NCBI GenBank assembly: GCA_934667425.1
Contig: CAKULV010000076.1
Span: forward strand, 1 to 9,814
DNA: 9,814 bases
Direction: 5' to 3'
DNA from: an uncultured Kiritimatiellota bacterium
GTDB taxonomy: Bacteria; Verrucomicrobiota; Kiritimatiellia; RFP12; UBA1067
Translations under genes and position numbers: made by a program
Notes under the pieces: model-generated
What the model was told of the DNA's origin: nothing
What the model saw: only the letters and a program-made list of their open reading frames with translations
Databases searched by the model: none
Shown here: piece by piece, positions 1-7,235 of the stretch
How positions within the stretch are numbered: position 1 is the first letter of the stretch
How the letters are laid out: each line of letters begins with the position of its first letter

Positions 1-269
1 ATGTCGAGCTTGATGACGGGATACGTCTTCGACCAGTCCCAGCCCGGCTCGATGGCGAGGCCCCGGAACAGGTCGCGCCGCCCCTCGAAGAGGCACTGCA
101 GGGTAGAGACCGCGAGCGACTTCCCGAAGCGGCGCGGGCGCGCGATGAAGAACTGCGTGCCGATAGACCCGTCTGCAAGCGTCTTCAGTATCGCCGTCTT
201 GTCCACATAGACGAACCCGCCTTCACGGACGCGCTCGAACGAATATGTATCTGTCGCGATCTTTTCCAT
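1..269 (-). CDS. AAA-ATPase-like / PD-(D/E)XK nuclease family protein, N-terminal part (runs off the window)
   Basis: Read on the minus strand from the ATG at 269, this gives 89 codons with no stop before the window edge. The protein begins MEKIATDTYSFERVREG and then shows the run YVDKT, FIARPRRFGKSL, a block ending in LFEGRRDLF, and a W...YPVI segment. This order is the signature of the 'predicted AAA-ATPase' family (Pfam AAA-ATPase_like, PF09820). RPRRFGKS is that family's nonstandard P-loop, about residues 44-51. Full members are usually about 500 residues and end in a PD-(D/E)XK nuclease-like domain (PF08011), which would lie outside this window. The cellular role of the family is not established. 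The gene begins 32 bp after the stop of the large glycosidase gene and has no Shine-Dalgarno sequence, but a TATAAT box sits 7 nt before the ATG. It therefore looks separately transcribed and functionally unrelated to the glycan genes. Family assignment is confident; function is not. Confidence 0.88.
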   Translation of the reverse strand, partial: MEKIATDTYSFERVREGGFVYVDKTAILKTLADGSIGTQFFIARPRRFGKSLAVSTLQCLFEGRRDLFRGLAIEPGWDWSKTYPVIKLD

Positions 270-276
270 GTTGCAG

Positions 277-285
277 ATTATACCA
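277..285 (-). promoter_or_regulatory. Extended -10 promoter element for the ATPase-like gene, possibly leaderless
   Basis: On the minus strand the sequence reads TGGTATAAT, a perfect extended -10 (TGn plus TATAAT), followed by CTGCAAC and then the ATG at 269. The usual 6-7 nt from the -10 to the transcription start would put +1 at about 270-269, on or beside the start codon. No convincing -35 is seen 16-18 bp upstream, which is tolerable for an extended -10. No ribosome binding site lies between the box and the ATG, as expected for leaderless translation. Direct observation: the motif and spacing. Inference: its use as a promoter. Confidence 0.6.
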
Positions 286-301
286 AATCCAGGCGACCGA
301 A

Positions 302-3300
302 TCACCATTCCCCGGAATGGCTGACAAGATAACCGTACTTCTCAAAGGTATGTTCGATTGCCGCACCGTCAGGCATTTCGATGACTGCCGTCACCGTCTC
401 GTCGGATGCGTTGGCGGCGACCAGCAACCCATCTTCCTTCAGCAGGACGCGGATCGAATCGTCGCCGAGGACATTCTTCGCCGGACCCTTCAGTACCCGA
501 ACCGTCGGCTGACGGGCGGCATCGCGCTTCACGAGGCTCGGCGCCAACGCCGAAATCTGCCGCGTCACCTCGAAGAACTCGCGCTTGTGGACAGGATCGT
601 TGAGCGGCCCTTCGTTTCCATTCACCGCGAACGACGTGTAGTAGCAGAATCCACGCGCACGGCACGCGATCGAAATGAACGTCTCGGCAAGCAGTTCCTC
701 CTTTGTCGGGTACCGTTTCCATGTCTTCCATCCCTTGAACGCCTGCGGTCCCGCCATGACCGACCTGTTCGGGATGCCCGCCGCCCGCGTCGCCGCCCAG
801 CCGTTATCCATGACGAATGCGACGTGCGCCATCTCGCCTGCCTCCGGCTCGATGGCCTTGAACGGATATATCTCCAGCATGAGGATGTCCGCATACGGCA
901 CGTATTCAAGCTGCTGGTAGCGCGTGTGGGCGACATCGAACGAGATTGTCAGGGCATTAGGATCGACCGACTTCACCATCCGATGTGTTCGCGCCACCGA
1001 ACCGGGCGGCTGAAGGTGTGTCGTGTCGTCGCCGACACCCCAGGCCGCTACGCCATGCGCCGTGCACCCGAACCTAAGCGCCGCAAGAATCTTTGTGTCG
1101 CGCATTGTGTCGTTCTCGTTCGGACGCGGCCCCGGCTCGGAATAGAGCATTACGCCCTCCCTCGCACAGGCCGCCGCAAGCGTTTCGTAGTCGGACTGTC
1201 GCCGATCATGCAGCATATACGTGTGCGCGAGATTGACGCCATTCTCGGCCAGTTCGCGCACGCCGCGCATTACATCCATCCCATTCGCGTCACAGGGGCG
1301 GACGCTACAGACGCCAATCGGGAAGATAGGTTCGCCGTCACGCAGCATCATGCCGTCGTCCCGAATCGCATACGTCGGATGTGCCAACGTGCCCGCATCG
1401 AAGGAAACGAAGCCGTACTCATGTGAACGAAACCCTTTTCGGTTCGCAGCATCGACCTCAATCTCAACGAGCGCATTGGTTGGCCACATTCCTCCCTGCG
1501 GCGGAACCGCGTACGTTCCATCGGCGGCAATCGCCATTTCGCCGTGCACAAGTTCGCGTCCGTTCAGGCTGCAGACGACGGAATCCGCATCGATGCCGGA
1601 TGGCGCGTCCAGCCTGAATCGGATCGGTGCGCAAGGATCGGCGCCTGGACTTTTCGTCAGCATCGTCAAACGCGGCGACGAAATTTCGTCAAACGCCCAC
1701 GCCTTGCCGCGCGGATGCTCAAAATACGCGAGTTCCGTCAGGTAGACTTCTTCGCCAGACAGCAGATTCGGAAAGTCAACGGCGAATGTCAATTCGGCTG
1801 CAACCGCCTCGTCCGGCACAATGCCCTTTCCGCAAACGCGTGCGCGGCCACTGTCCGCCGTGCGGGTCGGGAACGGCAATCCATCCGTATGAGGCACCTT
1901 GCGACCAAGCTGATCGACAATCTCCAGCGGGGCACCGCCCGGTCCATACCAGCGCACCTTCGCGCCTGGCAGGATGTATCCACCCTTCGGCAATGCGCCG
2001 CCCGCCTCCAAAACTACCGCAAACTCGTTCGATGGCGTGACGGCGAACTGCGGCGTCGTCAGCCCCCAAGCCGTGTCCTTTCCTTGCTTGTCGGTACGGA
2101 AGAAGCGCAGTGCAGGCTTCCCCCGGAATACTCCGCCTGTCGTCGCCGTCAAATCCGCGTGGTTATTGAATGCGACACCATCCCTCGCACCGAAGTCCAA
2201 TGCGTAGCGCGGCATTTCGGGATCTTTCTCGACCAGTTTCCAGCTGCGCGGCGGCAAGATGCCGGAAGCCGACAAGTCTGGAGTGACAAGCCGATACGGC
2301 TGAGCCTTGCGCGACCAGTTCACGATGATAGCCGCAAGCCGCCCGTCCTTCGTCCGCCAGACCGAATGGAACATGGTCGGCAGGGCCGGCTCCTCGACAG
2401 TCGAGACATCCTTCGGTTTCGTGTAGCAGCTGCGCCGGAGGAACACGACCGGCTGCGTCGCGCAGACCATGCGCCCCGGCGCACACATTTCGCCGTCAAA
2501 AAGGAAGTCTCGATGGTCATAATAGAACCGGGCGGTGTCCTTAACGAATGCATACGCGGCGGCAAACCGAGATGATGTCGCATGTTCAAGCAGGAACTTG
2601 TGGACGGTCGGCTGGAGTCCCCAGACGACGCCACGCGAAAACTCCACGGCGAACTGGTCAGGGAAGCGTTCGTCAAGCCGCTCATCCGACGAATCCGTCC
2701 ACGGAGATGGCCCCCATTTCTCGTCCCACGGCGGCAGGTTGTCAATCGTCGCGAACGATCCAAATCCGACGACGGCGCCGTGCAGGATCGCAGAGGCGAC
2801 AGGCACCATCTCGACTTCCGGCGACACGCCCATCCCGAACCGCTCGTAGCTCGGATAGACGTAGATGAGGCCATCGAAGAGATCCAGATAGGCTTCGCTC
2901 GGCTCTTCGCTCATCAGCGTCAGCCCCGGATTGCCTGCCCGGATGGATGCCACATACGCACGGTAGCCATCGACCATGTGCCGACCACCGCCACGCGGAT
3001 GCCCGTGCCGGGGATTGAAACAGCTGCCATACGCGGCGTTCGCGATCATATCCATATATACGCCGTCCATGCCCGTCTCGCGTATCGTCCGCACCAGTTC
3101 TCGCATCTTCGACTGAAACGGCGTAGCCTCGCCGCACATCCAGGCCTGACGCTGCTTCGTATATGGGTTGAACGCCGTGGCCTTTACCTCACCCGAACGG
3201 TTCACAATCGCGCTCGCATCACCGCCCTCGCGCCAGCGTGCGTCGTCGCAGTCCCAGAGCATGCCATTCGTGTACGGCTGCACGTAGCCGCCTGCGGACT

Positions 3301-4264
3301 GTACGGAACGGATGCCGTTCTTGAACGCCTCCAGGGGTTCGCGCGGCGGCCAGAAGAACGGATAGCATGTGTCGTATGGGATCTCATGCCACCAATACCA
3401 GTCGAGCGCTGCCTTGAGGCCGGTGTCCTTCATGAACTGGAGAACGGGCGGCACAACGACTTCGCTCTTGCCGCGATTCCACGCCCATAGCGCGATGTCG
3501 CGCAACTTGCCGAAGTCTCGCGTCGCCGCCCGCCTGAACCACGGTTGCTCGCGTACCCAGTTTCGGTAGATCGCCGTCGCAGCGAACCAATCGCCGCGAA
3601 ATGTCGCCGTCATGCAGGGGAATGGCAGACGAAAGGCCCGCCGCGTCTCATCCGTCTGCGGCATCTCGTAGATGCTTTCAAGAACGCACGTTCCCGGCGT
3701 CGATCCCTGCCGAACGGCAAAGCGCGTCGCATGAAACCTCGCCTCGCCACGCTGGTCGATGTAGTGAGAGTCGCCCTCCTGCTCCAAGACAGCGGCAAAA
3801 TGGAATCCCATGAAGCGTGGTCCAGCCCATCCAGCCACATCGCCAGACGAGAGTTTCGCCCAGTCCGGGCGGCGGATGAGTCCGCTCTGTATCGGCAGGA
3901 GCGTACGCGCACGTTCGCTGCGACGCACCGTCCATTGCGGAAAGACGACTTCCTCGATGAAACGGTCGGACGTGTTGCCTTCGTATGCGAACGTCCACGT
4001 TGTGCCAACGTCATTCGTTTCGGCCGTGGCAATGACCGTGAAGCCGGCACCCAACACCGGATGGCCCGTCCACACGAGCCGATTCGACACGGCCTCGAAC
4101 CTCATCATCTCGTCGGCCGTCACGTTCAGGACGTCCTGCCCGATCTCCCGGCATGTCTTGAGCGCAAACGCAATGTCCGCACCGCCCGCCGAGCAGACCA
4201 TCAGGGCCGACAGCACACCGAGCCACAACGCATTGCCGCTTTCCCGAAGCATCTGATATCTCAT
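302..4264 (-). CDS. Large secreted protein with two glycosidase-like TIM barrels (DUF6259-like N-terminal part)
   Basis: This 1320-residue protein starts MRYQML with a signal peptide (hydrophobic core at residues 12-25, likely cleavage near AGGA/D). The ATG at 4252 (residue 5) is an alternative start that keeps the signal. Residues 30-240 look like a beta-sandwich of the kind that precedes such barrels. Residues 250-560 form a barrel matching DUF6259-type proteins: ALDWYWWHE (286-294), TGMDGVYMDMI (candidate catalytic D400/D405) and LMSEEPSEAY (E453/E454). Residues 640-950 look like beta-sandwich linkers. A second barrel follows at about 965-1240: FPIGVCSVRP, AAWGVGDD (1073-1080), DILMLEIYP (E1131) and a CRARGFCYYTSF strand resembling the last strand of GH2/GH42-like enzymes. 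A short beta domain closes the protein. It probably hydrolyses a glycan outside the cytoplasm; the substrate is unknown. It is the last gene of the presumed operon, 20 bp after the beta-helix gene. No good Shine-Dalgarno precedes it, so translation may depend on coupling. The reading frame is certain; the DUF6259 match is likely but from memory of the family. Confidence 0.85.
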   Translation of the reverse strand: MRYQMLRESGNALWLGVLSALMVCSAGGADIAFALKTCREIGQDVLNVTADEMMRFEAVSNRLVWTGHPVLGAGFTVIATAETNDVGTTWTFAYEGNTSDRFIEEVVFPQWTVRRSERARTLLPIQSGLIRRPDWAKLSSGDVAGWAGPRFMGFHFAAVLEQEGDSHYIDQRGEARFHATRFAVRQGSTPGTCVLESIYEMPQTDETRRAFRLPFPCMTATFRGDWFAATAIYRNWVREQPWFRRAATRDFGKLRDIALWAWNRGKSEVVVPPVLQFMKDTGLKAALDWYWWHEIPYDTCYPFFWPPREPLEAFKNGIRSVQSAGGYVQPYTNGMLWDCDDARWREGGDASAIVNRSGEVKATAFNPYTKQRQAWMCGEATPFQSKMRELVRTIRETGMDGVYMDMIANAAYGSCFNPRHGHPRGGGRHMVDGYRAYVASIRAGNPGLTLMSEEPSEAYLDLFDGLIYVYPSYERFGMGVSPEVEMVPVASAILHGAVVGFGSFATIDNLPPWDEKWGPSPWTDSSDERLDERFPDQFAVEFSRGVVWGLQPTVHKFLLEHATSSRFAAAYAFVKDTARFYYDHRDFLFDGEMCAPGRMVCATQPVVFLRRSCYTKPKDVSTVEEPALPTMFHSVWRTKDGRLAAIIVNWSRKAQPYRLVTPDLSASGILPPRSWKLVEKDPEMPRYALDFGARDGVAFNNHADLTATTGGVFRGKPALRFFRTDKQGKDTAWGLTTPQFAVTPSNEFAVVLEAGGALPKGGYILPGAKVRWYGPGGAPLEIVDQLGRKVPHTDGLPFPTRTADSGRARVCGKGIVPDEAVAAELTFAVDFPNLLSGEEVYLTELAYFEHPRGKAWAFDEISSPRLTMLTKSPGADPCAPIRFRLDAPSGIDADSVVCSLNGRELVHGEMAIAADGTYAVPPQGGMWPTNALVEIEVDAANRKGFRSHEYGFVSFDAGTLAHPTYAIRDDGMMLRDGEPIFPIGVCSVRPCDANGMDVMRGVRELAENGVNLAHTYMLHDRRQSDYETLAAACAREGVMLYSEPGPRPNENDTMRDTKILAALRFGCTAHGVAAWGVGDDTTHLQPPGSVARTHRMVKSVDPNALTISFDVAHTRYQQLEYVPYADILMLEIYPFKAIEPEAGEMAHVAFVMDNGWAATRAAGIPNRSVMAGPQAFKGWKTWKRYPTKEELLAETFISIACRARGFCYYTSFAVNGNEGPLNDPVHKREFFEVTRQISALAPSLVKRDAARQPTVRVLKGPAKNVLGDDSIRVLLKEDGLLVAANASDETVTAVIEMPDGAAIEHTFEKYGYLVSHSGEW
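305..320. repeat. 16-bp perfect dyad at the 3' end of the large glycosidase gene
   Basis: CCATTCC and GGAATGG form perfect 7-bp arms around a 2-bp centre. They overlap the last codons of the 1320-residue gene, just before its stop at 302-304. As RNA it could fold as a 6-bp stem with a 4-nt loop, but no T-run follows on the minus strand, so it is a poor intrinsic terminator. It lies about 20-25 bp upstream of the extended -10 of the ATPase-like gene, where a regulator could bind. A chance palindrome in coding sequence is also possible. Confidence 0.35.
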
Positions 4265-4286
4265 TTCGCCACAGCCTATCTCATTT
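4257..4286 (-). repeat. 10-bp direct repeat across the beta-helix/glycosidase junction, creating an AUG-AGA-UAG minigene
   Basis: TATCTCATTT occurs at 4257-4266 and again at 4277-4286, exactly 20 bp apart. On the minus strand each copy reads AAATGAGATA. The upstream copy begins inside the stop of the beta-helix gene (TAA, 4287-4285) and gives ATG AGA TAG at 4284-4276. The downstream copy holds the proposed start (ATG AGA TAT, 4264) of the large glycosidase gene. The two ATGs are 20 bp apart and so in different frames. The repeat is exact in the sequence; any effect on translation is inference. Confidence 0.6.
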
Positions 4287-7200
4287 ACCGAAGGATCATG
4301 CGGCTGCCGCGCTTCGCATCCTGCATCTCGAAACAGCCCATGTCCGGCAGGGCGTTCGCGTCATCCGAAAGAGTCTTTCCGTTGTTGAGGACACGTACAT
4401 TTCCCGACAGGTCAACGCTGTCGGCGGTCATCCAGTCGAGCAGCGAGCCTCGGTCCACGCATGGAGACCTCAGCTTCAGCGTATAGTCCTGCGCCGCCGC
4501 GTCCACAAATCTCGGATCGACGTTCAAGAGACAACCATTGTCAAACGTCATGTTGGCCTTGTCCGTCGGCTCCTTTGAGATGCAACAACTTGCAAAGGAA
4601 AGCGCGTAGCTCTTGCAGTCCATCTCCAGCGGCGACAGCCAGTTCGACCGATAGAGGATGCAGTTGTTGAACGCAAGGCGATTTGTCCTGTTGGCGGGGA
4701 AATATGCCATCCTGGACGCCTCCGACACGATGAACGTGCAGTTGTCATACGTCGCGTCGGCAGCCACGGCGTTGATGAGATACCCCGTTGTCGCCATGAA
4801 CAGGCAGTTGCGGAACGTACCTGCGGCACGTACGTAACGCTTGTTGCCGAACTTGCAGCGTTCGAATACGGCATCCGCCGATGCGCCATAGACGCTACCG
4901 TAGACGGAATCGTTCTCCGCAAGTGTACAGTCTACCATCTGCCCTACGCCATCCATCATCACCACGCCATAGCCTATGGTCGAGGTGCCGTTGGCGCGGA
5001 AAAGGCAGTTCGTCACCAGACCGTTGTAGCATACGCTCACGCAGACGCCCTCCGAATAGTCGCGCTTGTCCGTCGGCCATGTCAGAGCATTACCCTCAAA
5101 CGAACAGTCCGCCACATAGGCCGAACCGATACCAAAGCCGTCCACGCGCTTCTGGTAGACCGAAATGGCCGCGCCAGACGCCTCGGCCGTGTTGCCCGTG
5201 AACGTGCAACCGACAATGCCCGGCGCCACCCATGTCGCGTCACGCGACAGGCAGACAGCGGTGCGTTGACTCAAGCCACTGCGCATGATGGCTCCAACGG
5301 CGCCGCCCTGTCCTCCAATGGCGGATTTCGCCGTCTCGTCCTCATCGATATCCGCCTTGTTTCCATCGAACGTGCAGTTGACGAGTTCGCCGCCTTCCAT
5401 CGCCACCGCGCCGCCAAAATCTGCCTCGCAATTTAAGAATCGGCAATTGACGATCTGCGACGGGGATTTCCCCTTGACCATGGAGCGTCCGCTAAAGTAT
5501 ACGCCCCCACCCATGCCGGCATCAAACTGGCCATCGCCTGCATGGGTAACTCCATTCCGGAACGTGAAGCCCTCGAACGTCACGCGGGCATCAGTAGTCG
5601 GCAGGAACGTAGTAGCGTCGAGCGTACTCGGCACGATGCGCAGGATACGCCGTACACCCTGCCCGTCCAGAATAGTTCCGTCGCGATCCGGCTTGCCGTC
5701 CGCACCGCAGCTGACGACCGCAAGGGAAACATTGGTTATCTGGATTGTCTCGCCAATCTGATACGTTCCGCTCTTGACGAGCAGACGTGTCATAGAGTCC
5801 GAAACGGAATCTATGGCGGCCTGGAGACCGACATACGCCCCTTCCCACTCGCCTATCTTCTCCGACTCCGTCGCAACAACCCGCTTGTCGTTGTAATCGA
5901 CATCCGTCGCTTGGCGTTCGTAGCAACCAAGATCGACCTTCTCGCCAACAACACGTGGGCGTCCGCCAATATCCACGGATTCCGCCGTCTGCCAATCAAG
6001 CGGTTCCGCCACGTCGATAAGTGGCGAGTCGCTTCGCGGAATGTAGTTGCCGGAAGCCCTGTCAACAAACTTCATGTCATCTATGGAGCCAGCAGGGTCG
6101 GTGCAACCATTCGACGTGCATGTGACAAGCCCTGGCTCTGTCGGCCATTTCCCTGCGAGTGCGCAATTGCTGAAGCCATACTGCGGACTTTGGCTCGTGG
6201 ATGAAGCGAAGAGCAATTGTCCAGGGATCAGGATCGTGCAGTTGCCGAACACGGCCCCTCTGCCGTTATAGGTGCCGACAAGCGTAAAGGCAGGATGCAT
6301 CGTGTTGTCTTCCGACAGCAGAAGGTTACGAACTTGAACCGGCGTTGTTCCGCCCTGCACCTGAAGGAAGCGCGTGTACAGGTAACTGCCGCCGACCTTG
6401 CAGTTCATGAGCGTTCCGCCACTCATGCAAATCATTCCGAAGTCGCCATTGCTGCCATTTCGCTCGCACGTCACCCCTGTGAAGCGGCATTCCGTCATTG
6501 ATCCCGCACTCATGTATATGCACTTGCCGTATGCGGCATTCGCCTTCCCGGTAAACGTGCAATCGAGAATCGCGCCACTGAGTCCATTCTTTGTAGCGTA
6601 GAAGCAAACCGCACCGCCATAGCGCGTCGCCACATTGCCGTCAAATGCCGAACGCACAACCGTAGCATTCGCGCATTGCGAGAAGAACACGGCCCCTCCA
6701 TCCTGCACGCCGACGCCGCCGTTGTCCGTGAAGACGCAATCCGCGATCTCGGCACCTGTCACCGACGTGAAGGACAGCGCACCCGCCGCGAAGTTCCTAA
6801 ACGCCAGGTTCATGATCTTCGGCGCTACGGTTGAATTCGAGAAATCGAGAAACCGCTGAGATCCCGTAAACTCAGAACCGTCGAATGTCGCAGTGGCCAC
6901 ACCATCCGTTGTCCTGTCGCGACCACACAGAGTCACGCCCTTGGAGACCTTCAGCGCCCCGGTCGGCCTGAATGTCGTACTGGAATCAATGCATATCACA
7001 TCGCCGTCTTCCACAATGGACAGCGCTGCAGCAATATCCGTCGCCGCCGTTTCCCATGTGGCATAAGGCGAAGCGTTCGCTCCTTCGGACGAAACATAGC
7101 ACGTGGCCGCCTCGACGAAGCACGACGCAAAGAGCATGAAACCCGTCATGATCATTTCCTTTATGTCAGCGATCCACTCTATGAGTATTTTTTTTTTCAT
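4285..7200 (-). CDS. Secreted Cys-rich parallel beta-helix protein with two choice-of-anchor-Q-like ends
   Basis: A 971-residue protein if started at the second ATG of ATGATG, which has AGGAG 7 nt upstream; the ATG at 7203 is equally possible. The N-terminus is MKKK, then a mixed charged/hydrophobic stretch, then MIMTGFMLFASCFVEA with probable cleavage before ATCYVSSEG. The body is two successive beta-helix units, about residues 33-429 and 435-960. Each begins with a strand, a helix and a 'GD/SGTY' type entry, continues with repeated short turns such as NCTFDGN, GCTFTGN and GGAV, and ends in the same motif. That motif reads FVD...Y...SP.ID...DW.TA.SVD..G..R.....D.GCYE at 378-429 and again in similar form at 898-959, and resembles the choice-of-anchor-Q signature. 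The FxxN/GGA repeats also recall chlamydial Pmp-type proteins. Asparagine turns and many cysteines suggest an exported, disulphide-containing fold. It could bind or cleave a polysaccharide or act as an adhesin; no lyase active site is evident. It lies 35 bp after the lipoprotein gene and 20 bp before the glycosidase gene. Confidence 0.88.
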   Translation of the reverse strand: MKKKILIEWIADIKEMIMTGFMLFASCFVEAATCYVSSEGANASPYATWETAATDIAAALSIVEDGDVICIDSSTTFRPTGALKVSKGVTLCGRDRTTDGVATATFDGSEFTGSQRFLDFSNSTVAPKIMNLAFRNFAAGALSFTSVTGAEIADCVFTDNGGVGVQDGGAVFFSQCANATVVRSAFDGNVATRYGGAVCFYATKNGLSGAILDCTFTGKANAAYGKCIYMSAGSMTECRFTGVTCERNGSNGDFGMICMSGGTLMNCKVGGSYLYTRFLQVQGGTTPVQVRNLLLSEDNTMHPAFTLVGTYNGRGAVFGNCTILIPGQLLFASSTSQSPQYGFSNCALAGKWPTEPGLVTCTSNGCTDPAGSIDDMKFVDRASGNYIPRSDSPLIDVAEPLDWQTAESVDIGGRPRVVGEKVDLGCYERQATDVDYNDKRVVATESEKIGEWEGAYVGLQAAIDSVSDSMTRLLVKSGTYQIGETIQITNVSLAVVSCGADGKPDRDGTILDGQGVRRILRIVPSTLDATTFLPTTDARVTFEGFTFRNGVTHAGDGQFDAGMGGGVYFSGRSMVKGKSPSQIVNCRFLNCEADFGGAVAMEGGELVNCTFDGNKADIDEDETAKSAIGGQGGAVGAIMRSGLSQRTAVCLSRDATWVAPGIVGCTFTGNTAEASGAAISVYQKRVDGFGIGSAYVADCSFEGNALTWPTDKRDYSEGVCVSVCYNGLVTNCLFRANGTSTIGYGVVMMDGVGQMVDCTLAENDSVYGSVYGASADAVFERCKFGNKRYVRAAGTFRNCLFMATTGYLINAVAADATYDNCTFIVSEASRMAYFPANRTNRLAFNNCILYRSNWLSPLEMDCKSYALSFASCCISKEPTDKANMTFDNGCLLNVDPRFVDAAAQDYTLKLRSPCVDRGSLLDWMTADSVDLSGNVRVLNNGKTLSDDANALPDMGCFEMQDAKRGSRMILR
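4324..4509 (-). other. Second choice-of-anchor-Q-like end motif of the beta-helix protein
   Basis: Residues 898-959 contain RFVDAAAQDYTL, a SPCVDRG turn, DWMTADSVDLSGNVR and DMGCFE. The order matches the motif at 5914-6069 nearly point for point, with a 10-residue insert before DMGCFE. Only about 12 residues follow, including a basic patch (KRGSRMILR), so no separate sorting or anchoring domain is visible after it. Confidence 0.55.
5914..6069 (-). other. First choice-of-anchor-Q-like end motif of the beta-helix protein, internal
   Basis: Residues 378-429 contain FVDRASGNYIPR, SPLIDVAEPLDWQTAESVD, IGGRPRV and VDLGCYE. In family members this element normally sits near the C-terminus of a single beta-helix. 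Here it is in the middle of the protein, and a second helix starts straight after it, which points to fusion or duplication of whole beta-helix units. Confidence 0.55.
7188..7197 (-). repeat. A10 homopolymer directly after the start codon of the beta-helix gene
   Basis: Ten consecutive T on the plus strand read as A10 on the coding strand, immediately after ATGATG (ATG ATG AAA AAA AAA ATA). Loss of one A gives TAC TCA TAG; gain of one A leads to CAT AGA GTG GAT CGC TGA. A slip of one base in either direction therefore gives an early stop. Such tracts are known contingency loci in other bacteria; whether this one varies is unknown. Confidence 0.7.
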
Positions 7201-7207
7201 CATCCGA

Positions 7208-7213
7208 CTCCTC
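7208..7213 (-). promoter_or_regulatory. Ribosome binding site of the beta-helix gene
   Basis: GAGGAG on the minus strand lies 4 nt before the ATG at 7203 and 7 nt before the ATG at 7200. The spacing favours 7200. It also argues against the in-frame TTG at 7227, which lies upstream of this site. Confidence 0.75.
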
Positions 7214-7235
7214 TTTATTGGTTTCAATTGTCGCC

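Noticed and set aside
305..320. The CCATTCC/GGAATGG dyad as an intrinsic terminator
   Set aside because: There is no T-run on the minus strand after it, and the loop is very tight.
245..1426. Long plus-strand open frame (393 codons) opposite the large glycosidase gene
   Set aside because: It is antisense to well-supported domain sequence. Its Arg/His-rich product has no recognisable motif, as expected for the mirror of GC-rich codons.
3545..4486. Plus-strand open frames (302-402 codons) at 2582-3490, 3545-4486 and 8366-9574
   Set aside because: All are antisense to convincing genes, with no ribosome binding site or domain signal. They are explained by codon bias.
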